From positions 1-62,328 of the forward strand of contig NZ_AYYK01000011.1 in NCBI RefSeq assembly GCF_001436095.1: DNA of 62,328 nt. Direction: 5' to 3'. The position numbers were made by a program, and so were the translations under genes. This stretch comes from Lapidilactobacillus dextrinicus DSM 20335. GTDB taxonomy: Bacteria > Bacillota > Bacilli > Lactobacillales > Lactobacillaceae. Below, piece after piece: positions 54,913 through 62,328 of the stretch (within the stretch, counting starts at the first letter, position 1; every line of letters begins with the position of its first letter). Below the pieces are notes generated by a model. That model was not told the DNA's origin. It made no database searches and saw nothing but the letters and a program-made list of their open reading frames with translations.

Positions 54913-55238
54913 AAACTAACTAAAAACAGCTATTATGTCTAAACAATACCTATCAAACCGGCACTGTTTATCAAAAATAACTGTTTTTTGAAATATTCAA
55001 ATTAACGTAATTTAGTTTCCTATTACTTGGTATTCTAAACATAAAATCTAAAATACTGTTTCCTATTCTAATACCGATCATTAGCTTGATAAGATCATAT
55101 TTATCAGTTCATGATTGAGAATCAACCATATGAATTCCTCAACCAAAGCGCCTCCTATTTTTACCAATATTTTATATTAATAAAAATATGTTCTGTGGTA
55201 GAATGATCACTATCCCTTATTGTTAACGTAGCATAATT
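54913..55238. other. gene-free AT-rich spacer between phosphoesterase and LacI genes
   Basis: These 326 bases between convergent genes contain no open frame I can support. A weak AAAAACAG ... CTGTTTTT repeat near 54924-54992 could end the pdp operon. An AT-rich inverted repeat near 55168-55189 could end the LacI operon. Neither is convincing. Confidence 0.5.
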
Positions 55239-56246
55239 TTATTTAATAATAGTTGGCGTTACCTCAATCGAAGTCTTACCAAATCCCATAATCTGATTTT
55301 CAAATATGTAAGTTGCACCGATATTCTCAGCGGTACCATTAATCCGTGAGAGTAATCGTTCAGCACATACCTGTCCCATTATAGTTGCCGGTTGTTGAAT
55401 TACTAAGCGTTGATCGTTAAGCTGATTTAGTTGATCCAAATAGTCAAAATGACCAAAAGCAATATCTGTATCTATCCGTAGCCCCGATTTACTAAAAAAC
55501 TCCATTGTTCCTAAAGACATATTGTAGTTACATACAAATAAAGCATCCACACCGTCTGATATCAACTCGTTTGCACCACAATAACCAGATAGTCGAGAAT
55601 AGTCACCTTGGTAAACAACAAACTCGACTTCTGGATACTCCCTTTGGGAATCATAAACACCTAAAAGACGTTCTCGAGCACTGTAATCTCTTTGTGGAGC
55701 AACAATAACCCCAATTTTCTTATTTCCTTGTGTGACCATCCGCGATAGAACGGTTTTCACACTTATCCGATCGTTTCCAATCATACTATCGACATTAACC
55801 AACTTATTGGGAGTTTGTAAAGAAACTACTGGGATACCAGCGTCAGCTAGTCCATCCATTCCTGGCCAGTCTTCCCCAACCTCAAAAAGAATTAACCCGT
55901 CCACAGAGCGCTCCCGTAAATAGCTTAGCTTGGCTGAAACTCTGTCCTTATTATCGTTAAATCCACTGATGATAACTCCATAGCCATGTTTCTCTAATAT
56001 ATCTTCAATGCTTGATACAATGTCCATACTAAATCGACTAGATAAGTTATTCATTAGTAACCCAATCGCAAAACTATGATTATTTTTTAGTCCTTTAGCA
56101 ATAATATTCTGCCGATAGCCTAAACTTTCAATAGCTAATTGAATATGGTCCATATTCTCTTTCTTTAAACGTTGACCGTTTAGGTATCGCGAAACGCTGC
56201 CCACTGATACCCCAGCTTTTTTCGCAACTTCTCGAATTGATACCAC
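55239..56246 (-). CDS. LacI-family transcriptional regulator
   Basis: 335 residues: N-terminal LacI helix-turn-helix (VSIREVAKKAGVSVGSVSRYLNG with hinge helix) and a periplasmic-binding-protein-like sensor domain. It is the last gene of the fucosidase-IIC-GH3 operon and probably represses it through the TTGAACCGGTTCAA palindrome at 61429. GTG 56246 follows GGAGG by 9 bases; the frame is open six codons earlier but the ribosome binding site would then be inside the gene. Confidence 0.9.
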   Translation of the reverse strand: MVSIREVAKKAGVSVGSVSRYLNGQRLKKENMDHIQLAIESLGYRQNIIAKGLKNNHSFAIGLLMNNLSSRFSMDIVSSIEDILEKHGYGVIISGFNDNKDRVSAKLSYLRERSVDGLILFEVGEDWPGMDGLADAGIPVVSLQTPNKLVNVDSMIGNDRISVKTVLSRMVTQGNKKIGVIVAPQRDYSARERLLGVYDSQREYPEVEFVVYQGDYSRLSGYCGANELISDGVDALFVCNYNMSLGTMEFFSKSGLRIDTDIAFGHFDYLDQLNQLNDQRLVIQQPATIMGQVCAERLLSRINGTAENIGATYIFENQIMGFGKTSIEVTPTIIK

Positions 56247-56263
56247 TATTATATGCCTCCGCA

Positions 56264-58546
56264 TTACAAACTAACTATAGATATTAGATCACCCACAATG
56301 ATCTTTACTGTATTCGGTAGTTCTTGTTTTTGTTCAAGGTTTGTCAGCTTCAAATTATCCATTGAGATATTTAAACTAATAGTTTGTCTTTCTTTTGAAT
56401 GTAAACTAACTCTTTGAAATGCCTTAAGTAAACAATGATGTGACAAAACTTGTCCCCCACGGGCTTGAGCAAAAACTAAGAGTGGTAAAATCCCATCTCT
56501 GAGACCAATATTTTCTACGGTCACCGTAACCCTAAGCCTATTTTTTTCTCTGTCTACATGTAAAGAACGATATTTAAAGGAAGTATAGCCAATTCCACTT
56601 CCAAATGTCAACAAAGGTGCACCTGCTTCATCATAGTAATCATCTTGTTTAGAAGCAGCTCTCTGATAATAATACACGGGGAGTTGAGCACTGTTTCGAG
56701 GATAACTTATACTTAGCCGACCACTTGGCTCCGATTGTCCTAAAATTAATTTAGTTAATGCACGCGCACCCATTTGTCCCGGAAACCATCCAATAAAAAC
56801 AGCATTGGTTTTTTTTAGAACAGCCCTAATATCATAGGGACGACCTTGAATCATTATTGTAATAATAGGCTTTTTTAATTGAACTAGTTTCTCTAGAAGT
56901 ATTAATTGAGCACCTCCAAGTGTTAGTTCGGAAACATCTACATTTTCTCCAGAATCCATATTAATTCCCTTGGAGGAAACAGCACCATTTTTGAGAAATT
57001 CCATATCAAAACTTCTCGCTGATGATCCCCCAAGAACAAGAATAATTACGTCAGCATTTTGAGCGACATTTATAGCTTCTTTTAAGTTTTTACTTTGATT
57101 ATTTTTATCACGAACATCGCATCCTAAAGCATAGGTTACCCGACTTTGTGGAAGAGCTGCTTTAATTTCCCTAAATATTGTGTGCATCTTCATATCTTTA
57201 GTTTGTGGTGCTGTATAATCCCCTAAAAGATTATATAGTTTGTCGGCACTCGGTCCAATCACAGCAATATTTTTAGTCAACTTATCCAGAGGAAGTATAC
57301 CATCATTTTTAATAAGTGTTACACTTTCTTCTGCCAACCGTTCATTGCATTTCTGTGATTCTTGTATTATTTGATCAATTTGATCAGTTGGATCGCTTAG
57401 ATAAGGATGTTCAAACAATCCCAATCGAAACTTAATCGCCAATACATGTCCTACAGCCTCATCTAGTAGTCTTTCATCAATTACGCCCGCTTTAATTCCT
57501 GCGGCAACATGAGAATACGTTTCATCCCAAAGGCCAATATCTACACCTGCTTGTAACGCGGCATTTGCAGAATTCACTTTATTATCAAAAACATCGTCCA
57601 GTCGATCTAACGCAAGACCATCAGCCATAACCAAACCCTGATAGTTATTTTCTTCTCGAAGTATCTGACGAAAAAGTTCAGGATTAATATGACATGGAAC
57701 ACCATCTATATCATTATATGCCGCCATAACACCCGCAGCATTTTGTGCTCCGGATATTAAAGGAACATAGATATCCCTAAATTCTCTATTGCCCAGAATT
57801 ACTGTACCAGAATTATGTCCGCCTTGAGCCTCTCCTTGAGCAATACAATGCTTAAGTACAACACCTATTTGATCGAATCGCCTTTCTGCAGCGAATTGAG
57901 TGGTTAATGGAATGGTGTGATCTATTAGATCTCCTTGAAATCCTCGAACTATTGCGCGGCTCATTTGTTCAGAAAGATATGGATCCTCACCAAAACATTC
58001 TTCTGTTCGTCCCCACCGTGGATCTTTCGCCAAATCTAAAGAAGAAACTAGCGCAAGATTAATTCCCTTTACCGCAAGTTCTTTTGCCATAAGTTGTGCA
58101 GAACGTTCAACTAACTCAGGATCAAAACTATTACCTTTACCAATATTTGTTGGATAAGAAACTCCGTCTAATCCTTGATGTCCGTGAGGACATTCTTCTG
58201 TCAACAATGCAGGGATTCCGAAACGTGAATGAGCGATCACCTCCCGCTGAACACAATTTGCAACTCGCCAAGCATCTTTTAATCCTACTCCTGTAGAATA
58301 ATCGATTCTTGACCACGGATCTGCTCTGAAAAGGCCATAGATTGCCCCGACCCCTCTTCCCCAGTCGAGATGATCTAGAAAATTATTGGTAAGACGTACT
58401 TCTTTAGTAGCTTGATCAAATGTGAAACATTCCCAACCGTATAATCGTTGATTTATCTGTCCCATCTTTTCTTGAAGAGTCATTCTTCTGAGTAAATCAT
58501 TTACTCGCTCTCCAATGGTTTTGTTAGGATCTTGATATTCTAGCAT
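56264..58546 (-). CDS. glycoside hydrolase family 3 protein
   Basis: 760 residues: GH3 N-terminal barrel with DPRWGRTEECFGEDPY, VLKHCIAQGE and the nucleophile Asp309 in GLVMADGLALDR, then the C-terminal GH3 domain (LIKNDGILPLDK, GQMGARALTK) and a final Fn3-like domain. Members are beta-glucosidases, beta-xylosidases or N-acetylglucosaminidases; the specificity cannot be told. There is no signal peptide. ATG 58546 follows GAGGGTG by 5 bases. It acts on imported oligosaccharide together with the fucosidase. Confidence 0.92.
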   Translation of the reverse strand: MLEYQDPNKTIGERVNDLLRRMTLQEKMGQINQRLYGWECFTFDQATKEVRLTNNFLDHLDWGRGVGAIYGLFRADPWSRIDYSTGVGLKDAWRVANCVQREVIAHSRFGIPALLTEECPHGHQGLDGVSYPTNIGKGNSFDPELVERSAQLMAKELAVKGINLALVSSLDLAKDPRWGRTEECFGEDPYLSEQMSRAIVRGFQGDLIDHTIPLTTQFAAERRFDQIGVVLKHCIAQGEAQGGHNSGTVILGNREFRDIYVPLISGAQNAAGVMAAYNDIDGVPCHINPELFRQILREENNYQGLVMADGLALDRLDDVFDNKVNSANAALQAGVDIGLWDETYSHVAAGIKAGVIDERLLDEAVGHVLAIKFRLGLFEHPYLSDPTDQIDQIIQESQKCNERLAEESVTLIKNDGILPLDKLTKNIAVIGPSADKLYNLLGDYTAPQTKDMKMHTIFREIKAALPQSRVTYALGCDVRDKNNQSKNLKEAINVAQNADVIILVLGGSSARSFDMEFLKNGAVSSKGINMDSGENVDVSELTLGGAQLILLEKLVQLKKPIITIMIQGRPYDIRAVLKKTNAVFIGWFPGQMGARALTKLILGQSEPSGRLSISYPRNSAQLPVYYYQRAASKQDDYYDEAGAPLLTFGSGIGYTSFKYRSLHVDREKNRLRVTVTVENIGLRDGILPLLVFAQARGGQVLSHHCLLKAFQRVSLHSKERQTISLNISMDNLKLTNLEQKQELPNTVKIIVGDLISIVSL

Positions 58547-58656
58547 TACTACACCCTCACTAACTATCACTAATCGATATACATAATCCCCTCACATCCG
58601 AACATAACCCGTTCAATTGCTGTGAAGGGACCTTCAACATTAAATAAATCTCGTAA

Positions 58657-59982
58657 TTAATTAAGTTCTTCGTGAGTTCTAACTTTATTGCTAACCATAA
58701 CAAAAGGAATATAGATAACTACATCTAGTATAAGTAACGCAAAGGTCAAAAGTACAGCAGGTATATTACCCGCGGTTCCCAACCAAGTTTGAATACCTAT
58801 TGGCGCAATCCAGGGTGTAATTGCCACAAAGCGCCCAACTAGATTCATTGATGTTAATACATAAGCAATAGTCAAATTAATTGAAGGGAGTAGTGCAGCG
58901 GGAATCATAAAGATAGGATTCATGACAACTGGTAATCCAAACATAATAGGTTCTGAAATATTAAATATAACTGGCGCACTTGCTAATTTTGCAATTGAGC
59001 GCTGTCCTGAGTTATTAGAAACAATAAATAATGCAATAACCAAGGCTAGCATACAACCACCACCACCAAGTAAACCATATGCTCCGATGAATGGTGCATT
59101 AACAATATTTGGAACAGTTTTTCCTGCATTAAACGCTTCCATATTTTGCTGAATCGAAGCTAGCTGTGGTGCAGTCGTAATCGGCGATAAGATACTTGAT
59201 CCGTGAAGACCAAATACCCAGAGAATATCAGAAACGAGTTGAATTACAATCATTCCTGGTCCTGAAAGTACTAATCCTTGTAATGGCTTCTGAATAATAA
59301 CAGTCAAAATATCTGGAATACTTAAGCTAGTCATAGTTGTCAACATATACGTAGGGACAATAACAACCAATAATACAAGAATTTCTGGTATTAAGGAATT
59401 AAAAGTAGAAGCAACTGCTGGTGGTACCCCATCAGGCATATGAATTTTTAATTTTTCAATTTTAGAAAATCGGATAAATAATTCAGTTCCAATAAGGCTA
59501 GCAAACATTGCGACAAACAGTCCCCCTGAACCTGTCAAGCTTTGTAGCCAAATTCCAGTTGCTTCTGCAGTCTTACCCGATGTCAAACCGACAGTTCCAG
59601 TTGCTGGCATCATAAGAAACATTAGACTTACTGCCAACCCTCCAGCATTTGTAGATGAAAAACCTTCTGCTTTCAACTTGTGATTATTCACATACCACTC
59701 GCTTAAATTCACACCAATATTATACGCTACAAGAATTGCGATAATTCCCAAAGTGCCGTTACTAGCCATTACTGCAAGACTTGCTAGACTAGATAAATCA
59801 ATCACCTTCTGCACGGCTGTATTTGAAAATACCAATGAGTTTAGTAACGTAAAAAGTGATGCAGTCATAATTAATGGCATTGTTCCAATAAAACTATCAC
59901 GAATTGCTGTTAGATGACGCTGATTATTCATTCTTGCGGCAATCGGTAACATTTTTTCGGAAATTTTATCAATGACGTTCAT
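58657..59982 (-). CDS. PTS lactose/cellobiose-family IIC permease
   Basis: 441 residues with about ten membrane helices and the family signature FNISEPIMFGLPVVMNP. No IIA or IIB gene is in this operon, so it must borrow those of another system; the IIA/IIB at 2048-4071 are one possibility. ATG 59982 follows GAGGAGG by 7 bases. Confidence 0.92.
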   Translation of the reverse strand: MNVIDKISEKMLPIAARMNNQRHLTAIRDSFIGTMPLIMTASLFTLLNSLVFSNTAVQKVIDLSSLASLAVMASNGTLGIIAILVAYNIGVNLSEWYVNNHKLKAEGFSSTNAGGLAVSLMFLMMPATGTVGLTSGKTAEATGIWLQSLTGSGGLFVAMFASLIGTELFIRFSKIEKLKIHMPDGVPPAVASTFNSLIPEILVLLVVIVPTYMLTTMTSLSIPDILTVIIQKPLQGLVLSGPGMIVIQLVSDILWVFGLHGSSILSPITTAPQLASIQQNMEAFNAGKTVPNIVNAPFIGAYGLLGGGGCMLALVIALFIVSNNSGQRSIAKLASAPVIFNISEPIMFGLPVVMNPIFMIPAALLPSINLTIAYVLTSMNLVGRFVAITPWIAPIGIQTWLGTAGNIPAVLLTFALLILDVVIYIPFVMVSNKVRTHEELN

Positions 59983-60086
59983 TGTCGGCCTCCTCAATCA
60001 TAATTAAAATATATAATTTTTATTTAACTTTAATCTATTTCAATAATTTAGTTCTACTTTTCATTTTCTAAAAGTTAATAATATAT

Positions 60087-61370
60087 TTAGTTTGTTAAAT
60101 CATCCAGTTCAAGTTTATAACCAACATATGGTGAATCTGACGGTACGTCATTACTGAGCGGTAAAATGTTCTTAATACGCTTAGTTAGTATTTTTCCCCT
60201 TAGACTATTAGGATTAACATTTCGCTGTGTAAAGCCGTATATAATATCTTTTTTTCGCGTAAAAAACCAACCATCAATCTTAAAATTAGTTGGTCGAGTT
60301 TCATAAATGCCTTCTCCAAATATTCCTAACCACTTTCCCAGTTGATTCATCAGTTTAGTAGCTTGGCTTGGTAAAGAACCATCTGGTTTAGGGCCAACAC
60401 CTAAAACCACATTACCACCTAATGAAACAATTTTAAGTACGGTCGCTAAAATTTCTTCAAATGATTTATATACATCATTAGGAACATAGCCCCAATTCTT
60501 TGCTAATGGTATATTGCTTTCCCATGCCTTTTTTGGAGGAATATCTGGCACTTTACGTTCTGGCGTAACATAATTTTCATAACGACCACCAATAGTTCGA
60601 TCAACAACTAATAAGTTGGGTTGTTTCTTTCGTAGTTTTGAAACTATTGCATCCATATTCAGAAACTCATTGTTTTTTCGATTGACCCATCCACCATCTA
60701 GCCAAAGTATATCGATTGAACCATAGTTACTACACAGCTCTAAAAGCTGGTTTTCAACAAACTTGTTGAACTTATTCCATGTTTTAGGTTGTTTAAGCGG
60801 ATCATACGATGCATAACGTCCTACAGGATCACTTTCTGGTTGCCAATAGTAAGGGCAGTGCCAATCTGCCTTTGAATAATAAGCACCAACACCTATATTT
60901 TCTTTATGAAATGCATAGGCATACTCGCCAAAAAGGTCCCGTCCTGTATACTCCGTAATACTATAGTTAGATTGTCTTGTATTATACATATTAAAGCCAT
61001 CATGATGTTTAGTTGTAAATATCGCATATTTAAACCCTGCCTTGCGGCTTACTTTTGCAAGTAGATTTGCATCGAAATGCTCTGGTTTAAATTGCTTTGC
61101 TAAGTTCCAATAGTCTTCGCGCAACTGAGTTAAATCCTGACGCCATGGTGATTTTCGAGCCCATGTGTCTTCTCTCGAGAGTTGCCATGACTCTACAATA
61201 CCTGCTTGTGAATAAAGACCAAAATGAAAAATTACCCCAATTTTTTGGTCTTTAAACCATTCAATTTTTTTAATCAGGTTTTTCGATAAATCTGTATACT
61301 CTTCTTGATTAGCATCTAGACTTTCCTCAATATCTTTTCTAACGATAAGTAAAATCCCCTTTCGCCGCAT
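60087..61370 (-). CDS. alpha-L-fucosidase, glycoside hydrolase family 29
   Basis: 427 residues. GH29 features: IGVIFHFGLYS at the start, FTTKHHDGFNMYNT, the nucleophile Asp225 in DILWLDGGWVN and VVLGVGPKPDGSLP near the end. No secretion signal, so it cleaves fucosylated sugars inside the cell. It is the first gene of the operon. The start is uncertain: ATG 61370 has no clear ribosome binding site, while AAGGGG lies at codons 4-5 with only ATT/ATC codons at a suitable distance after it. Confidence 0.9.
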   Translation of the reverse strand: MRRKGILLIVRKDIEESLDANQEEYTDLSKNLIKKIEWFKDQKIGVIFHFGLYSQAGIVESWQLSREDTWARKSPWRQDLTQLREDYWNLAKQFKPEHFDANLLAKVSRKAGFKYAIFTTKHHDGFNMYNTRQSNYSITEYTGRDLFGEYAYAFHKENIGVGAYYSKADWHCPYYWQPESDPVGRYASYDPLKQPKTWNKFNKFVENQLLELCSNYGSIDILWLDGGWVNRKNNEFLNMDAIVSKLRKKQPNLLVVDRTIGGRYENYVTPERKVPDIPPKKAWESNIPLAKNWGYVPNDVYKSFEEILATVLKIVSLGGNVVLGVGPKPDGSLPSQATKLMNQLGKWLGIFGEGIYETRPTNFKIDGWFFTRKKDIIYGFTQRNVNPNSLRGKILTKRIKNILPLSNDVPSDSPYVGYKLELDDLTN

Positions 61371-61428
61371 AGTAGGAATTAGCAGATGATCAATCTGCTG
61401 ATGTCAACTTTAACTAGTAGCTTCAGAA

Positions 61429-61484
61429 TTGAACCGGTTCAAAAATAATTATAATCTTTGTCAGTCTAAATGCAAGCGATTTCA
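61429..61484 (-). promoter_or_regulatory. promoter with cre site and LacI operator
   Basis: On the minus strand TTGCAT (61475-61470), 16 bases and TATAAT (61453-61448) form a promoter. TGCAAGCGATTTCA at 61471-61484 is a perfect cre match overlapping the -35. TTGAACCGGTTCAA at 61429-61442 is a perfect 14-base palindrome with a CG centre, typical of LacI operators, at the expected transcription start. Confidence 0.8.
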
Positions 61485-61623
61485 GTTTTTTTTTTTACGA
61501 GTATCTTAACTATTATTTAGTGAAAGACAAAAAGCATATCCTTAGGAACTGAAGTTATAATTTGATACAAATATATAAAAGCACTTTCGAAAAAAGTAAA
61601 ATTTATTCGGAGGTGTTTTTATT

Positions 61624-61929
61624 ATGGTTAATAATCATTACTCGTATGAAATTAAACTAGAAGCCATTAGGCTTCTTAATTCTGGTATGAGCGGACGTAA
61701 AATATGTAAGCAACTTGGTCTTAAAAGTGATGGTCTTATTTATACATGGCGCAGTTGGTTAAGAAATGGCGAATATTATCGACTTAGACAGGGGCAGGGA
61801 AAACAATATAAATATAGGAAAGGCGATTTAGAACTGCCAAATGAGGTTCGTAAGGACTTAGAAATTAAACAAATGCGGGAAGAATTAGAAGTTGTAAAAA
61901 AATATTTAATCAAGGAAAGGTTGTGGTAA
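61624..61929 (+). CDS. IS3-family transposase OrfA
   Basis: 101 residues with an N-terminal helix-turn-helix (EIKLEAIRLLNSGMSGRKIC) and a Lys/Glu-rich leucine-zipper tail. OrfA binds the inverted repeats. GGAGG precedes ATG 61624. A slippery A AAA AAA (61896-61902) in the right register near the 3' end should give -1 frameshifting into orfB to make the OrfAB transposase. Confidence 0.93.
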   Translation: MVNNHYSYEIKLEAIRLLNSGMSGRKICKQLGLKSDGLIYTWRSWLRNGEYYRLRQGQGKQYKYRKGDLELPNEVRKDLEIKQMREELEVVKKYLIKERLW

Positions 61930-62328
61930 ATCAGTCTACTATTCGCTTAATTAAGACATTAGGTACCCACATTTCAATTACCAGAATTTGTGAGATTCTA
62001 GGTATTTCTAGAACAACGTATTATCGGCATTTAAATAAGCATGAAGAATACACACTGACAGAAGTTGAAAACCGAATTCATCAACTGTGTATTGAGAATC
62101 ATTTTCTTTATGGGTACCGAAAAATTCATGCCCTACTAACTGAAAACAGCCTGGTGAAGTGTAGCGTGAGTAAAGTTCAAAGAATTATGTCACGTCATGG
62201 GCTGGGGTTGTTGCTTTAAGCAAAAACGTTTTAATAAGCCTGGTAATCCTTATAAAACCTTTGAGAACTTAGTTAACCGTGATTGGAATACAGCTCAACC
62301 CTTGCAAAAACTGACAACCGATATCACT
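61923..62328 (+). pseudogene. IS3-family transposase OrfB, N-terminal part with frameshift
   Basis: The frame opens at GTG 61923 and encodes the OrfB N-terminal helix-turn-helix (ITRICEILGISRTTYYRH) and LYGYRKIHALL. It stops at 62217-62219, while the continuation (CCFKQKRFNKPGNPYK ... TTDIT) is in another frame. One extra G in the GGGG at 62204-62207 explains it: removing one G restores a continuous frame to the window end. It is either a decayed copy or a homopolymer sequencing error. Confidence 0.85.

Larger units (their letters stand above)
61544..62328 (+). mobile_element. IS3-family element, 5' half (cut by window edge)
   Basis: Left inverted repeat at 61544-61568 (starts AGGAACTG), then orfA and the first part of orfB. 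It is the same type and orientation as the fragment at 1-506, and the last nine bases repeat the first nine of the window. It lies about 60 bases upstream of the promoter of the fucosidase operon, which reads in the opposite direction. Confidence 0.9.

Noticed and set aside
1-62328. A 62-kb circular plasmid or phage joined at the IS
   Set aside because: Genes such as nadK, relQ, mgtE, spxH and pst are chromosomal, and there are no replication, partition, mobilisation or phage genes. IS-mediated contig breakage is simpler.
1-62328. CRISPR arrays, rRNA or tRNA genes
   Set aside because: No regularly spaced repeats, cas genes, rRNA-like sequence or tRNA cloverleaf patterns were noticed by eye; a dedicated RNA scan was not possible.

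Overview
The window looks like a chromosomal segment of a low-GC member of the Lactobacillaceae. The evidence is strong GGAGG ribosome binding sites, frequent TTG/GTG starts, a two-ATPase Pst operon, Lac-family PTS permeases, an SpxH/CYTH/RelQ/NadK/RluD neighbourhood of the Firmicutes type, PepD, DUF1002 and DUF915 proteins, and a D-aspartate ligase. I cannot name the species. No rRNA, tRNA or CRISPR array was seen.

Layout. (1) 1-506 is the 3' half of an IS3-family element; 61544-62328 is the 5' half of an element of the same type in the same orientation. The halves meet at the same codons, with bases 1-9 equal to 62320-62328. (2) 556-4920 (minus) is a glycan PTS locus: GntR regulator, then IIB-IIC-IIA and a sialate-O-acetylesterase-type SGNH enzyme. 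(3) 5103-5996 is a beta-hydroxyacid dehydrogenase. (4) 6118-11979 (minus) is pstS-pstC-pstA-pstB-pstB-phoU plus an orphan response regulator with a degenerate receiver, headed by a four-repeat Pho box. (5) 12062-17506 holds mgtE-rluD-nadK-relQ (minus) and CYTH and spxH (plus). (6) 17811-23719 carries a secreted DUF1002 protein, a cysteine-less HMA-like protein with a Crp/Fnr regulator, and a heterodimeric LmrCD-type ABC exporter. (7) 23977-38576 is mixed housekeeping and stress functions: ketopantoate-reductase-like enzyme plus an orphan EIIC-like permease, RNase H1, DUF915 hydrolase, GNAT protein, zinc metallopeptidase, cardiolipin synthase, a P1B ATPase behind a Per/Fur-type box, ogt-mpg alkylation repair, PepD and an MDR oxidoreductase. 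(8) 39022-47639 has two osmoprotectant-type ABC systems flanking a MarR-MFS pair and YaaA. (9) 47724-50896 (minus) is a D-aspartate ligase, a UspA protein and a diverged ligase paralogue. (10) 50990-54912 is adenosine deaminase (minus) and a pdp-phosphoesterase operon (plus) behind a possible structured leader. (11) 55239-61484 (minus) is a second glycan operon: alpha-L-fucosidase, PTS IIC, GH3 glycosidase and LacI, with a promoter carrying a LacI-type operator and a cre site.

How they fit together. The two glycan loci each have a local regulator and a cre site, so both look like CcpA-controlled accessory systems for decorated oligosaccharides (fucosylated and possibly acetylated). The centre is a conserved core for phosphate, magnesium, (p)ppGpp, redox and osmotic homeostasis. 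The points I would look at first are the Pst-linked orphan regulator with a damaged receiver, the metal-handling genes (HMA-like protein with both cysteines replaced by glutamate; ATPase behind a Per-type box), the duplicated D-Asp-ligase-like ATP-grasp genes, the orphan EIIC beside a PanE-like enzyme, and several unexplained leader structures.
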